The notes: generated by a model not told the origin, from the sequence alone. 9,510 nucleotides of DNA from CAZWVA01 sp964636885 (GCA_964636885.1 CAZWVA010000081.1:1-9510); one strand, 5' to 3'. Numbered from the stretch's first letter, positions 1 through 5,800 are shown. Translations and numbers: made by a program.

Positions 1-495
1 ATTGGGACCACACAGGCGCAGAGGAAGCTCTTCTACAAGCTCCGCTCGACGAAACGCAAGATGGGCATTACAGATGAGATGCTAACCCCTGAGAACTATA
101 GAACATTGGCCAAGGAGCTTGGCGTCTCGGATGAAAGCGTGATCGAAATGGAGCGTAGGATGGGGGGCAAGGATCTATCCCTTGATACAGGGATAGAAGA
201 AGGGGTAGAGACGACCCATCTCGATGTCCTTCTCAGTGAGGTAGCGAGTCAAGAAGAGATGCTTACTGATGTTGAGGAGAGGGAGAAACTCAAAATAGAA
301 CTCGAATCCGCGATCGATTCCTTAAGCGAAAGGGAGCGGTTCGTAGTAAGAAACAGGATCTTGAGGGATAAGCCCTTAACGCTAAAGGAGGTTGGTAGGA
401 GGCTGGGTGTTTCGGGAGAGCGGGTAAGACAGATTGAAGAGGGGGCCTTAAAGAAGATAAGGGCCTTTTTGAAAGAGAAAGGTGTGGCGTCATAG
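1..495 (+). CDS. rpoH: RNA polymerase sigma-32 factor (RpoH), C-terminal part
   Basis: This is the 3' part of an alternative sigma factor that directs RNA polymerase to heat-shock promoters. The reading frame is open from base 1, so the gene starts upstream of the window; about 164 residues are visible. The first residues, GTTQAQRKLFYKLR, match the RpoH box, a segment specific to sigma-32 and contacted by core polymerase. Region 3 follows, with an acidic middle part. Region 4.2 is a helix-turn-helix near residues 125-160 (LTLKEVGRRLGVSGERVRQIE), the usual contact to the -35 element. It ends in a short lysine-rich tail and a TAG stop. The visible length fits a normal RpoH of about 280-300 residues. 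The downstream dehydrogenase has its own promoter, so the two are probably separate units. I found no clear terminator after the stop. Confidence 0.93.
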   Translation: MGTTQAQRKLFYKLRSTKRKMGITDEMLTPENYRTLAKELGVSDESVIEMERRMGGKDLSLDTGIEEGVETTHLDVLLSEVASQEEMLTDVEEREKLKIELESAIDSLSERERFVVRNRILRDKPLTLKEVGRRLGVSGERVRQIEEGALKKIRAFLKEKGVAS

Positions 496-552
496 TATCC
501 TAGGCTATAAAAGGGTTGCTACACCGATGGATCGTAAATGGGATCCTTTCAT

Positions 553-578
553 CTGTCAAGCGTCTTAAAATCTGACAG
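553..578. promoter_or_regulatory. Inverted repeat, candidate enhancer (activator) site upstream of the dehydrogenase
   Basis: The arms CTGTCA (553-558) and TGACAG (573-578) are perfect inverted complements separated by 14 bases. The centre lies about 95 bases upstream of the start point predicted from the sigma-54 element at 634-649, a normal distance for a bacterial enhancer-binding protein. A second dyad with the same 26-base span and the same outer arms lies at 5521-5546, before the other strong sigma-54 promoter. The site is seen in the sequence; its role as an enhancer is inferred. Confidence 0.4.
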
Positions 579-633
579 GTTGGTATTGCTTCTTCACCTT
601 ATGGTTATTGAAGTAAAGCCAGGGCTTATCCTC

Positions 634-649
634 TGGCATGTCTGTTGCA
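634..649 (+). promoter_or_regulatory. Sigma-54 (-24/-12) promoter for the dehydrogenase gene
   Basis: The sequence TGGCATG-TCTG-TTGCA differs from the sigma-54 consensus TGGCACG-N4-TTGCA at one base. The invariant GG (635-636) and GC (647-648) are exactly 10 bases apart. Transcription should start near 660, giving a leader of about 33 bases that contains the strong ribosome site before the start at 693. Confidence 0.65.
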
Positions 650-692
650 ATGATCGCATAGTAGATACGATCTTTTTTAAGGAGGTGTCAAG

Positions 693-1751
693 ATGAAGAT
701 GAGGGCAAACGTCTTTAAAGGCCCAAATAGGATAGGGCTCGAGGATCGTCCTATTCCGAAAGCTGGCCCAGGAGAGGCGGTTATTAAGGTAACTCTTACA
801 ACCATATGCGGCACCGATGTCCATATCATGAGAGGGGAGTATCCGGTGGCGATTGGTCAGATAATAGGGCATGAGCCGGTTGGAGTCATACATGAACTAG
901 GCGACGGTGTTACGGGCTACAGATTAGGGGAGAGGGTAGCGATTAACGCCATTACCCCATGCGGTCAGTGCGAGTACTGCCTTTCCGCAAACTGGGCACA
1001 GTGCGGGGGATTTCTGGGTGGATGGAAGATGGGAAACACCATCGATGGCTGTCAGGCGGATTACGTGAGAATCCCAAATGCTATGGCGAATCTGACCAGA
1101 GTCCCCGACGAACTCTCGGATGAGGACGTGCTTTTTACGACAGATATCTTCTCGACGGGTCTTTCAGGCGCCGAGAGCGCTCATATACAGGTGGGAGACA
1201 TCGTTGCGATCTTTGGACAGGGACCCATCGGACTGAGCGCTACTGCTGGTGCCAAGCTTAAGGGGGCGGCTCTGATTATCTCTGTTGACTCCGTTCCCTC
1301 AAGGATGAGGATGTCTGAGAGAATGGGAGCCGATATAGTGATTGATTTTAAGAAGGTGGATCCGGTTAAAGAGATAATGGGGATCACAAATGGAAGGGGG
1401 GTGGATGTTGCAATCGAGGCTATAGGGCTTCAGGAGAGCTTTGAGAATTGCATAAGGTGCACGAGGGTTGGAGGGACCATATCGAGCCTTGGCGTTTATC
1501 CCGCACATCTTGGGAATATAGGGATTCCTCTTCGGGATTTTGGATTTGGAATAGCCGATAAGAAGATCGTTTCCACCCTATGCCCTGGTGGAAAAGAGAG
1601 GATGAGGAGGTTGATCTCTCTGGTTAAGAATGAGAGGGTTAACCTGAGACAGCTCATAACACACAGGTTTTCACTAGACGAGATAGAGGAGGCCTATAGG
1701 ATATTCTCAAATCAGCTTGATGGGGTTATCAAGGTGGCGATAAAACCCTAA
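693..1751 (+). CDS. Zinc-dependent medium-chain alcohol dehydrogenase, probably NAD-dependent
   Basis: A 352-residue medium-chain dehydrogenase that interconverts an alcohol and an aldehyde or ketone. It resembles the clostridial secondary-alcohol dehydrogenase group, with shared motifs such as GAKLKGA, TDIFSTGLSGAE and LCPGG. Probable catalytic zinc ligands are Cys39 (in CGTDVH), His60 and Glu61 (GHE), and Asp151. Cys90, Cys93, Cys96 and Cys104 form a structural zinc lobe, which the clostridial NADP enzyme lacks. The Rossmann motif is GQGPIG (175-180). The second strand ends in Asp199 (SVDS), which favours NAD(H) over NADP(H). The start is fixed by AAGGAGGTG at 679-687, 5 bases before the ATG at 693; the ATG at 699 is too far away. 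It follows rpoH but has its own sigma-54 promoter. The substrate cannot be read from sequence; ethanol, a secondary alcohol or a polyol are all possible. Confidence 0.88.
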   Translation: MKMRANVFKGPNRIGLEDRPIPKAGPGEAVIKVTLTTICGTDVHIMRGEYPVAIGQIIGHEPVGVIHELGDGVTGYRLGERVAINAITPCGQCEYCLSANWAQCGGFLGGWKMGNTIDGCQADYVRIPNAMANLTRVPDELSDEDVLFTTDIFSTGLSGAESAHIQVGDIVAIFGQGPIGLSATAGAKLKGAALIISVDSVPSRMRMSERMGADIVIDFKKVDPVKEIMGITNGRGVDVAIEAIGLQESFENCIRCTRVGGTISSLGVYPAHLGNIGIPLRDFGFGIADKKIVSTLCPGGKERMRRLISLVKNERVNLRQLITHRFSLDEIEEAYRIFSNQLDGVIKVAIKP

Positions 1752-1770
1752 AACCAAAGAGATGGGAAAG

Positions 1771-1786
1771 TGGCTTGACTCTGGCG
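1771..1786 (+). promoter_or_regulatory. Possible promoter of the stress operon (sigma-54-like, overlapping a sigma-70-like one)
   Basis: TGGCTTG-ACTC-TGGCG keeps the GG and GC pairs of a sigma-54 promoter with the required 10-base gap but differs at several flanking positions. The same bases contain TTGACT (1775-1780), which is 17 bases before TACATT (1798-1803) and is a fair sigma-70 pair. Either would start transcription about 50-60 bases before the Usp start at 1858. An A/T-rich stretch (1822-1840) follows. The sequence does not decide which factor is used. Confidence 0.35.
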
Positions 1787-1857
1787 GAGGTGATTTCTAC
1801 ATTTTTCGGTGTGTATGTAAGATATTATAAAAAAATAAAAAAGCGAGGAGATAGAAG

Positions 1858-2298
1858 ATGGACATAGAGAGGATACTCTTTCCCACCGATTTTTCAGTGT
1901 ATTCAGAAAAGGCAAGGGAATACGCCCTTTATCTAGGAGAGAGGCTTCGTGCGAGTATATACATACTCCATGCCATAGAGCCGCTTGACTATACTGAGGT
2001 GGATCTTGAGGTTAAGAGGTTCTATAAGGATCTCGAACTTCAGATGGAGAAAAAGATCGAGAAAGAGAAAGAGATCTTTGAGAAAAGGGGACTTTCGGTC
2101 GAGAGCAATATAGTGATAGGGCAACGCTGGCGCGTTATCAATACGTTTGCAAAAGAGAAGAATATCGATCTAATAATCATGGGCTCCCATGGGCTTCAGA
2201 CAGAAAGCGGTAAACTCGCCATAGGAACTACAAGCCACAAGGTGGTTTTTTCATCTCCCTGCCCGGTTCTAATAGTAAGATACGAGGAGGGTCTATAA
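1858..2298 (+). CDS. Universal stress protein, single UspA domain
   Basis: A 146-residue cytoplasmic protein with the UspA fold. Strand one is RILFPTDFS, and the C-terminal strand is PCPVLIVRY. A long charged, probably coiled helix runs from about residue 50 to 78 (EMEKKIEKEKEIFEKR-like). The nucleotide loop is GSHG (109-112) followed by GTT (123-125). The family pattern G-2x-G-9x-G(S/T) normally has nine residues between the second and third glycines; here there are ten, so ATP binding may be altered. UspA proteins support survival under starvation, redox or energy stress. A GAGGAG ribosome site precedes the ATG. It is first in an operon with a zinc-ribbon protein, a second Usp and a fusion kinase (gaps of 31, 69 and 7 bases). 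Confidence 0.9.
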   Translation: MDIERILFPTDFSVYSEKAREYALYLGERLRASIYILHAIEPLDYTEVDLEVKRFYKDLELQMEKKIEKEKEIFEKRGLSVESNIVIGQRWRVINTFAKEKNIDLIIMGSHGLQTESGKLAIGTTSHKVVFSSPCPVLIVRYEEGL

Positions 2299-2329
2299 CG
2301 ACGGCCCCAAAAGGGGAGTAGAGGGTGTT

Positions 2330-2494
2330 ATGCGGGTTATCTGTTCCTGGTGTGGAAAACCCATAAAAGAGAAAGAACCCTTAGGAGACAAGTCCGTATC
2401 ACATGGTATATGTGAAGGGTGCTCTAAAAAGATCAAAAACGGGGGTACTGGGTTTAGGAAAAGGCTAAAAAGAAGGGAGAGACCCGGATTCTGA
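2330..2494 (+). CDS. Small zinc-ribbon protein, 54 residues
   Basis: A short gene lying between the two Usp genes. Its product starts MRVICSWCGKPIKEKEPL and carries a second pair in HGICEGC, giving Cys5, Cys8, Cys28 and Cys31 with CxxC-19x-CxxC spacing. This is a treble-clef or ribbon zinc site, although a rubredoxin-like iron site cannot be excluded. The C-terminal 20 residues are strongly basic (FRKRLKRRERPGF), suggesting contact with nucleic acid or an acidic partner. A ribosome site (GAGGG, 2321-2325) sits 4 bases before the ATG. The gene is 31 bases after the first Usp stop and in the same direction, so it is probably co-transcribed. Similar short HGIC-containing proteins occur in deltaproteobacterial genomes, from memory; their function is not known to me. 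Confidence 0.72.
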   Translation: MRVICSWCGKPIKEKEPLGDKSVSHGICEGCSKKIKNGGTGFRKRLKRRERPGF

Positions 2495-2563
2495 AACCAA
2501 TTCTTGGCTTTTGGAAACGGTGTGATATGTTCTCTCACAACACCCAAAGGGAGGTTTGTTTCT

Positions 2564-3496
2564 ATGGACATAAAGAGGATTCTCTGGGCGTCTGACGGCT
2601 CAAAGGAATCTGAAGAGGCTTTAAGGTATGTTGCGCTATTTGCAAGCACCTATGGCTCTCGGATCATAGGACTAAACGTGATCCAGCCTGTTGATTTAAT
2701 CGGGCTAAAGGTTCCACCCGAGGTTAGAAAGGAGCTCTTCTCGATTCAGACGGTGCTCGAAAAAAGGGAATACGAGAGGATGAATAGGTCCCTCGAACAA
2801 CTAAAACCAAAGGGTATAAAATGGGATATACGCGTGGAGACCGGGGTGCCACATGAGGAGATCCTGAGGGTCGCAAGTGAGGAGAAGGTGGATTTAATCG
2901 CTATGGGAAAGAGGGGACTCGGACTCATAGACAGGGTGTTGATTGGAAGCACCGCCCTCAAGGTGCTGAGGAATTCCGAATGGCCGGTTCTTGCAGTTAA
3001 GGACGGGGATGGAAAGGATCCGGTGGAGATCCATAGGATTCTTGTCCCTATCGATATATCCGAGGAACTGGACTCCGCTCTTAACTATGCCATGGATCTT
3101 GCCGAAAGGATAAATGCCGCGATCGCCGTTGTCTATATACTAAGGCTGGAGGCTTATGCGTACGAGATCCCTTCGAGTGTCTTGGCTGAGGATCTTATGA
3201 GTGTCCTCGAGTACCTGATCGGCCTCGCGTCCGATAGGCTTTCAAAGAGGGTGGAGGAGATAAGGCTTAAGCGCGCGGCTGTGAATGAGGGGGTTGCCGG
3301 GTTGGAGATCCGTACGGAGGTGATACATGGGATAAATCCCGCTGTCTCTCTAGTCGATTACGCGTCCAGTAATGGTATTGATCTCATAGTGATAAACACC
3401 CATGGAAGAAAAGGGGTAAGGAGGCTTTTCCTGGGGAGTGTTACGGAAAAGGTCATTCAGGAATCACACTGTCCGGTTTTGGCTATTAAACCATAG
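2564..3496 (+). CDS. Universal stress protein with two UspA domains
   Basis: A 310-residue tandem Usp. Domain one spans about residues 1-146 and starts MDIKRILWASDGS. Domain two spans about 155-310 and starts IHRILVPIDIS. Domain one has an intact ATP loop: G115, G118, then nine residues to G128-S129. Domain two has the same spacing (G281, then G291-S292) but Asn278 replaces the first glycine, so the two sites may differ in nucleotide affinity. The start at 2564 is preferred because AAAGGGAGG ends 9 bases upstream and the protein then begins exactly at the first Usp strand. A longer frame from a TTG at 2504 adds 20 residues with no Usp similarity. Tandem Usps of this length are typical of hypoxia or dormancy responses, as in mycobacterial Rv2005c. 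The fusion kinase follows 7 bases after the stop. Confidence 0.9.
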   Translation: MDIKRILWASDGSKESEEALRYVALFASTYGSRIIGLNVIQPVDLIGLKVPPEVRKELFSIQTVLEKREYERMNRSLEQLKPKGIKWDIRVETGVPHEEILRVASEEKVDLIAMGKRGLGLIDRVLIGSTALKVLRNSEWPVLAVKDGDGKDPVEIHRILVPIDISEELDSALNYAMDLAERINAAIAVVYILRLEAYAYEIPSSVLAEDLMSVLEYLIGLASDRLSKRVEEIRLKRAAVNEGVAGLEIRTEVIHGINPAVSLVDYASSNGIDLIVINTHGRKGVRRLFLGSVTEKVIQESHCPVLAIKP

Positions 3497-3503
3497 AGTG
3501 TAG

Positions 3504-5093
3504 ATGAAGAGAGAACATAAGGGATACCCTGGATTAATCGAATTCCTCTTAAAACCGTCCTCGTATCCGCATAGGCCAAGATACGTGAGGCATATCCAAA
3601 CCCATGCGTCTCACGTCTTTATAGTCCCACCCTATGTCTACAAGGTAAAGAAACCAGTGGATTTTGGTTTCTTGGATTTCTCGACCCTGGATAAAAGGAG
3701 GTATTACTGTGAAAGGGAGGTAGAGCTTAACAGCAGGCTCTCCGATCTCTACATCGGGGTTGAGGAGATCTCTAAACGGAACGGTGGCCTCGTCTTTGGA
3801 AAAGGGGATGAAACGCTTGAATACGCGGTAAAGATGAAGAAGCTGCCAGAGAGGTATTTCCTTAAGAACCTTCTCCTAAAGGGTAGGATTACCAAGGACG
3901 ATCTGCTTAGGGTTGTGGACAAACTCGTTGGGTTCTACAGGCAACAGCCCGTAAGTGAGGACATAAGCAAATACGGAAGTCCAGAGAGTGTAGGGGTAAA
4001 CATATACGAAAACATTTCCCTTTCAAGGGGTTTTATAGGAAAGACCATTTCAAAGGCCGCATACGATGTGATTAAGCTTTATAACGATCTCTTTCTTGAA
4101 AGGAAGTCCTCTCTCTTTGAGGATAGGATCAAAATGGGGTTTATCAAGGACTGCCATGGCGACCTCCACCTCGAGCATATAAACCTGAGCCCTAAAGGGG
4201 TCTACATCTACGACTGTATAGAGTTTAATGATAGGTTTAGATACATAGACATCGCCTCTGATATAGCCTTCCTGGCTATGGATCTGGATTTTAACGGTTA
4301 CAGTGAGTTTGCGAACTTCATAGTATCTGAGGTCTCTAAGAGGATGGGGGATCAAACGATCTTCGGGATAATGGATTTTTACAAGTGTTACAGGGCCTAT
4401 GTTAGGGGTAAGGTTGAAAGCATAAGAAGCGGTGAGCCTGAGATCCCAGAAAAAGAGAGAATAGCCTCTGAGGAAAGAGCAAGAAGGTATTTTAGGTTGG
4501 CTCTAAGATACGCCCTTTTTGGTTCTGGACCTGCACTCCTTGTGATTTTTGGGCTTATAGGGACGGGAAAGAGCACCCTTGCGCGTGCCGTTTCACAAGA
4601 GCTTTTCTGTCCCATCGTATCTTCCGATGAGGTTAGAAAGGAAATCATGGGGATTGAACCAACCGAAAGGAGATACGAGGGCTTTGATAAAGGGATCTAC
4701 TCGAGGGACGTCACGGATATGACATATAGGGAGGTCTTAAATAGGGGGAGAAGAGCGATAGAGAGTGGGAAAACCGTGATCCTCGATGCCAGTTTCTCAA
4801 AAAGGGGGTTTAGGGAACTCGTTCTTAATGAAGCCGAGGCCCTTGGGATCCCCTTTTTCTTCATCGAGGCTAAGGCCAGTGAGGAGACGATAAGAGAAAG
4901 GCTTATCCAAAGGGAGAAAACCGAAAAATCGGTCTCCGATGCGAGGTGGGAGATATTCGAGAGGTTTAAGGAGGGTTTTGAAAGCCCGGAGGAGATCCCT
5001 CTGGAAAGGTATATCGTTGCGGATACCGAAAAGAACACGGAAGAGACGCTTATCGGAGTCCTTATGGATATGATAATAAGGCACGTATTGTAG
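3504..5093 (+). CDS. Fusion of aminoglycoside-phosphotransferase-like kinase and P-loop (AAA/gluconate-kinase-like) domain
   Basis: A 529-residue two-domain protein. Residues about 1-330 resemble the APH-like family COG2187. They contain KVKKPVDFGFLDF (47-59), probably including the ATP-binding lysine; the catalytic loop CHGDLHLEHIN (217-227, with Asp220 as likely base); and a metal-binding-type YDCIEF (236-241). Residues about 340-529 are a small P-loop kinase. Its Walker A is GLIGTGKST (350-358), followed by SSDEVRKE (373-380) and a Walker-B-like VILDAS (425-430). Full-length relatives are annotated as bifunctional APH/ATP-binding proteins; mycobacterial Rv2004c in the DosR regulon has this arrangement and also sits beside a Usp gene. 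The substrate is unknown, and drug resistance should not be assumed. It is last in the Usp operon, starting 7 bases after the tandem Usp with only a weak ribosome site, which suggests coupled translation. Confidence 0.85.
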   Translation: MKREHKGYPGLIEFLLKPSSYPHRPRYVRHIQTHASHVFIVPPYVYKVKKPVDFGFLDFSTLDKRRYYCEREVELNSRLSDLYIGVEEISKRNGGLVFGKGDETLEYAVKMKKLPERYFLKNLLLKGRITKDDLLRVVDKLVGFYRQQPVSEDISKYGSPESVGVNIYENISLSRGFIGKTISKAAYDVIKLYNDLFLERKSSLFEDRIKMGFIKDCHGDLHLEHINLSPKGVYIYDCIEFNDRFRYIDIASDIAFLAMDLDFNGYSEFANFIVSEVSKRMGDQTIFGIMDFYKCYRAYVRGKVESIRSGEPEIPEKERIASEERARRYFRLALRYALFGSGPALLVIFGLIGTGKSTLARAVSQELFCPIVSSDEVRKEIMGIEPTERRYEGFDKGIYSRDVTDMTYREVLNRGRRAIESGKTVILDASFSKRGFRELVLNEAEALGIPFFFIEAKASEETIRERLIQREKTEKSVSDARWEIFERFKEGFESPEEIPLERYIVADTEKNTEETLIGVLMDMIIRHVL

Positions 5094-5106
5094 TTTTGGC
5101 TGTTTC

Positions 5107-5349
5107 CTACTCTTCCCCCACAGGGGCTTTGGAAGCCTGCTCTAGTATCCTTCTCGCCTTATCGATGGCTATCTCCTTAACCTTACTCTCCTCGCCCTTG
5201 TGGTCTGGAACGTTTACCACGACTGTAATGCTCATATAACGCCCCTTAACCTCCTCGTCCTTCGTCATGTATCCAACGCTTACTTCGTATGCCTGTCTCC
5301 CAGTATTGTAGCTGGTGCTTATAATGTAAAGAGAATCATGATCGGACAT
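5107..5349 (-). CDS. Small protein of unknown function, 80 residues
   Basis: I do not recognise this protein. It begins MSDHDSLYIISTSYNTGRQ and shows alternating strands (YEVSVGYMT, YMSITVVVNV) followed by a lysine/glutamate-rich helix (SKVKEIAIDKARRILEQA), an ordinary compact alpha/beta pattern. The chosen ATG (5347-5349) has a purine-rich GAGGGG ribosome site 6 bases upstream. An upstream in-frame ATG at 5409 would add 20 residues of poor quality. That ATG lies where the sigma-54-like element at 5420-5435 would start transcription, which also argues for the shorter form. It converges on the fusion kinase with only 13 bases between stop codons. No homologue comes to mind, so it may be lineage-specific; coding status is likely but not certain. 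Confidence 0.62.
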   Translation of the reverse strand: MSDHDSLYIISTSYNTGRQAYEVSVGYMTKDEEVKGRYMSITVVVNVPDHKGEESKVKEIAIDKARRILEQASKAPVGEE

Positions 5350-5419
5350 CCTTGCCCCCTCTATATTATTCCGGTCCTTAGTGTTGGCTATATGATACCA
5401 CGTCCACACCTAGATGAGT

Positions 5420-5435
5420 ATCAAATGGCGTGCCA
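5420..5435 (-). promoter_or_regulatory. Sigma-54-like element for the small minus-strand gene
   Basis: Read on the minus strand the sequence is TGGCACG-CCAT-TTGAT. The -24 half is a perfect match to consensus and the spacing is right, but the -12 half has GA where GC is almost always found. Transcription would start near 5409, about 60 bases before the gene start at 5349. The broken -12 element keeps confidence low. Confidence 0.3.
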
Positions 5436-5520
5436 GAGTCTTCAGTGTAGTTTCAAGGTCATTGTATGTAATGCTGTGTCCTGTTTTCTTGCATACGGCC
5501 CGTTTTTCTTACACGATTCT

Positions 5521-5546
5521 CTGTCTTATTTTCTGACATCTGACAG
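5521..5546. promoter_or_regulatory. Inverted repeat, second copy of the candidate enhancer site
   Basis: The arms CTGTC (5521-5525) and GACAG (5542-5546) span 26 bases, exactly as at 553-578. The right half TCTGACAG is identical in both copies. An extra tandem half-site occurs here (TCTGACA twice, 5532-5545). The centre is about 240 bases before the start point predicted for the CBS operon and about 125 bases before that of the divergent small gene, so it could serve either. The enhancer role is inferred. Confidence 0.4.
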
Positions 5547-5563
5547 CCTTCTAAAGGGTTCCA

Positions 5564-5606
5564 AAACGGATTGTAAGAGGTACAATGGACCTGGGTATAT
5601 CCGTTT
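5564..5606. repeat. Nested inverted repeats
   Basis: The outer arms AAACGGAT (5564-5571) and ATCCGTTT (5599-5606) are perfect 8-base complements. Inside them, ATTGTA (5570-5575) and TACAAT (5581-5586) form a second perfect dyad with a 5-base centre, AGAGG. The two dyads overlap by two bases, so they could be alternative structures or two protein sites. They lie upstream of the CBS-operon promoter. Confidence 0.45.
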
Positions 5607-5642
5607 GTCCGGTTTCTTCCAATAGATCTAATGTCCTTTTTC

Positions 5643-5714
5643 CCTGTGAGTATGCACTCCTTCATACGAATCGGGACGGAGTTAGAACTGCTCCTCTACA
5701 ATCCATATCACAGG
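5643..5714. repeat. Possible three-stem foldable segment
   Basis: CCTGTG (5643-5648) pairs with CACAGG (5709-5714). Two small hairpins lie between them: GTATG/CATAC (5650-5654 with 5663-5667) and GGAG/CTCC (5678-5681 with 5691-5694). The stems are short, so chance is a serious alternative. It lies upstream of the predicted sigma-54 start, so an RNA would need a different promoter. Confidence 0.22.
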
Positions 5715-5745
5715 ATCGCGGGGTATTACGCCCTTAACCACGGTT

Positions 5746-5761
5746 TGGCATGAGAGTTGCC
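5746..5761 (+). promoter_or_regulatory. Sigma-54 (-24/-12) promoter for the CBS operon
   Basis: TGGCATG-AGAG-TTGCC carries the invariant GG (5747-5748) and GC (5759-5760) exactly 10 bases apart, and its -24 half is identical to that at 634-649. Transcription should start near 5772, leaving a leader of about 29 bases. The element lies inside a perfect dyad, TTTGGCA (5744-5750) and TGCCAAA (5758-5764), which could be an overlapping operator. Confidence 0.68.
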
Positions 5762-5800
5762 AAATCAAATGGGTAAACGGAAAAAGAGGGAGGCGAGGAG

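Larger units (their letters stand above)
5350..5800. other. Gene-free control region between divergent units
   Basis: These roughly 450 bases separate the small minus-strand gene from the CBS operon. Frames that cross the region give compositions unlike proteins and lack good ribosome sites. It holds a weak minus-strand sigma-54-like site, a strong plus-strand sigma-54 promoter, a dyad shared with the dehydrogenase promoter, and several further inverted repeats. I see no tRNA, rRNA, CRISPR array or insertion sequence in it. Confidence 0.6.

Noticed and set aside
454..473. AAGGGCCTTTTT near the end of rpoH as a terminator
   Set aside because: It lies inside the helix-turn-helix coding part of rpoH, with a small stem and no gap before the stop.
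2504..2563. Upstream TTG start for the tandem Usp
   Set aside because: The added 20 residues do not resemble Usp, while the ATG at 2564 has a good ribosome site and begins at the first strand.
3504..5093. Antibiotic-resistance aminoglycoside phosphotransferase
   Set aside because: The fold is shared but the sequence belongs to the COG2187-like fusion group beside Usp genes, not to known resistance enzymes.
5115..5126. CCCC-ACA-GGGG stem as a terminator for the kinase operon
   Set aside because: The stem is short, no T-run follows on either strand, and it lies within the coding sequence of the small gene.
5349..5409. Longer start for the small minus-strand gene
   Set aside because: The extra residues look non-coding, and the possible promoter start coincides with that ATG.
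5200..5625. Long plus-strand open frame of 141 codons across the small minus-strand gene and control region
   Set aside because: Its product is rich in Cys, His and Tyr with no domain pattern, it has no ribosome site, and it overlaps a better minus-strand gene.
5459..5665. Minus-strand open frame of 68 codons in the control region
   Set aside because: Low-complexity composition (many Asn, Arg and Thr), no recognisable fold, and it crosses the shared dyad and nested repeats.
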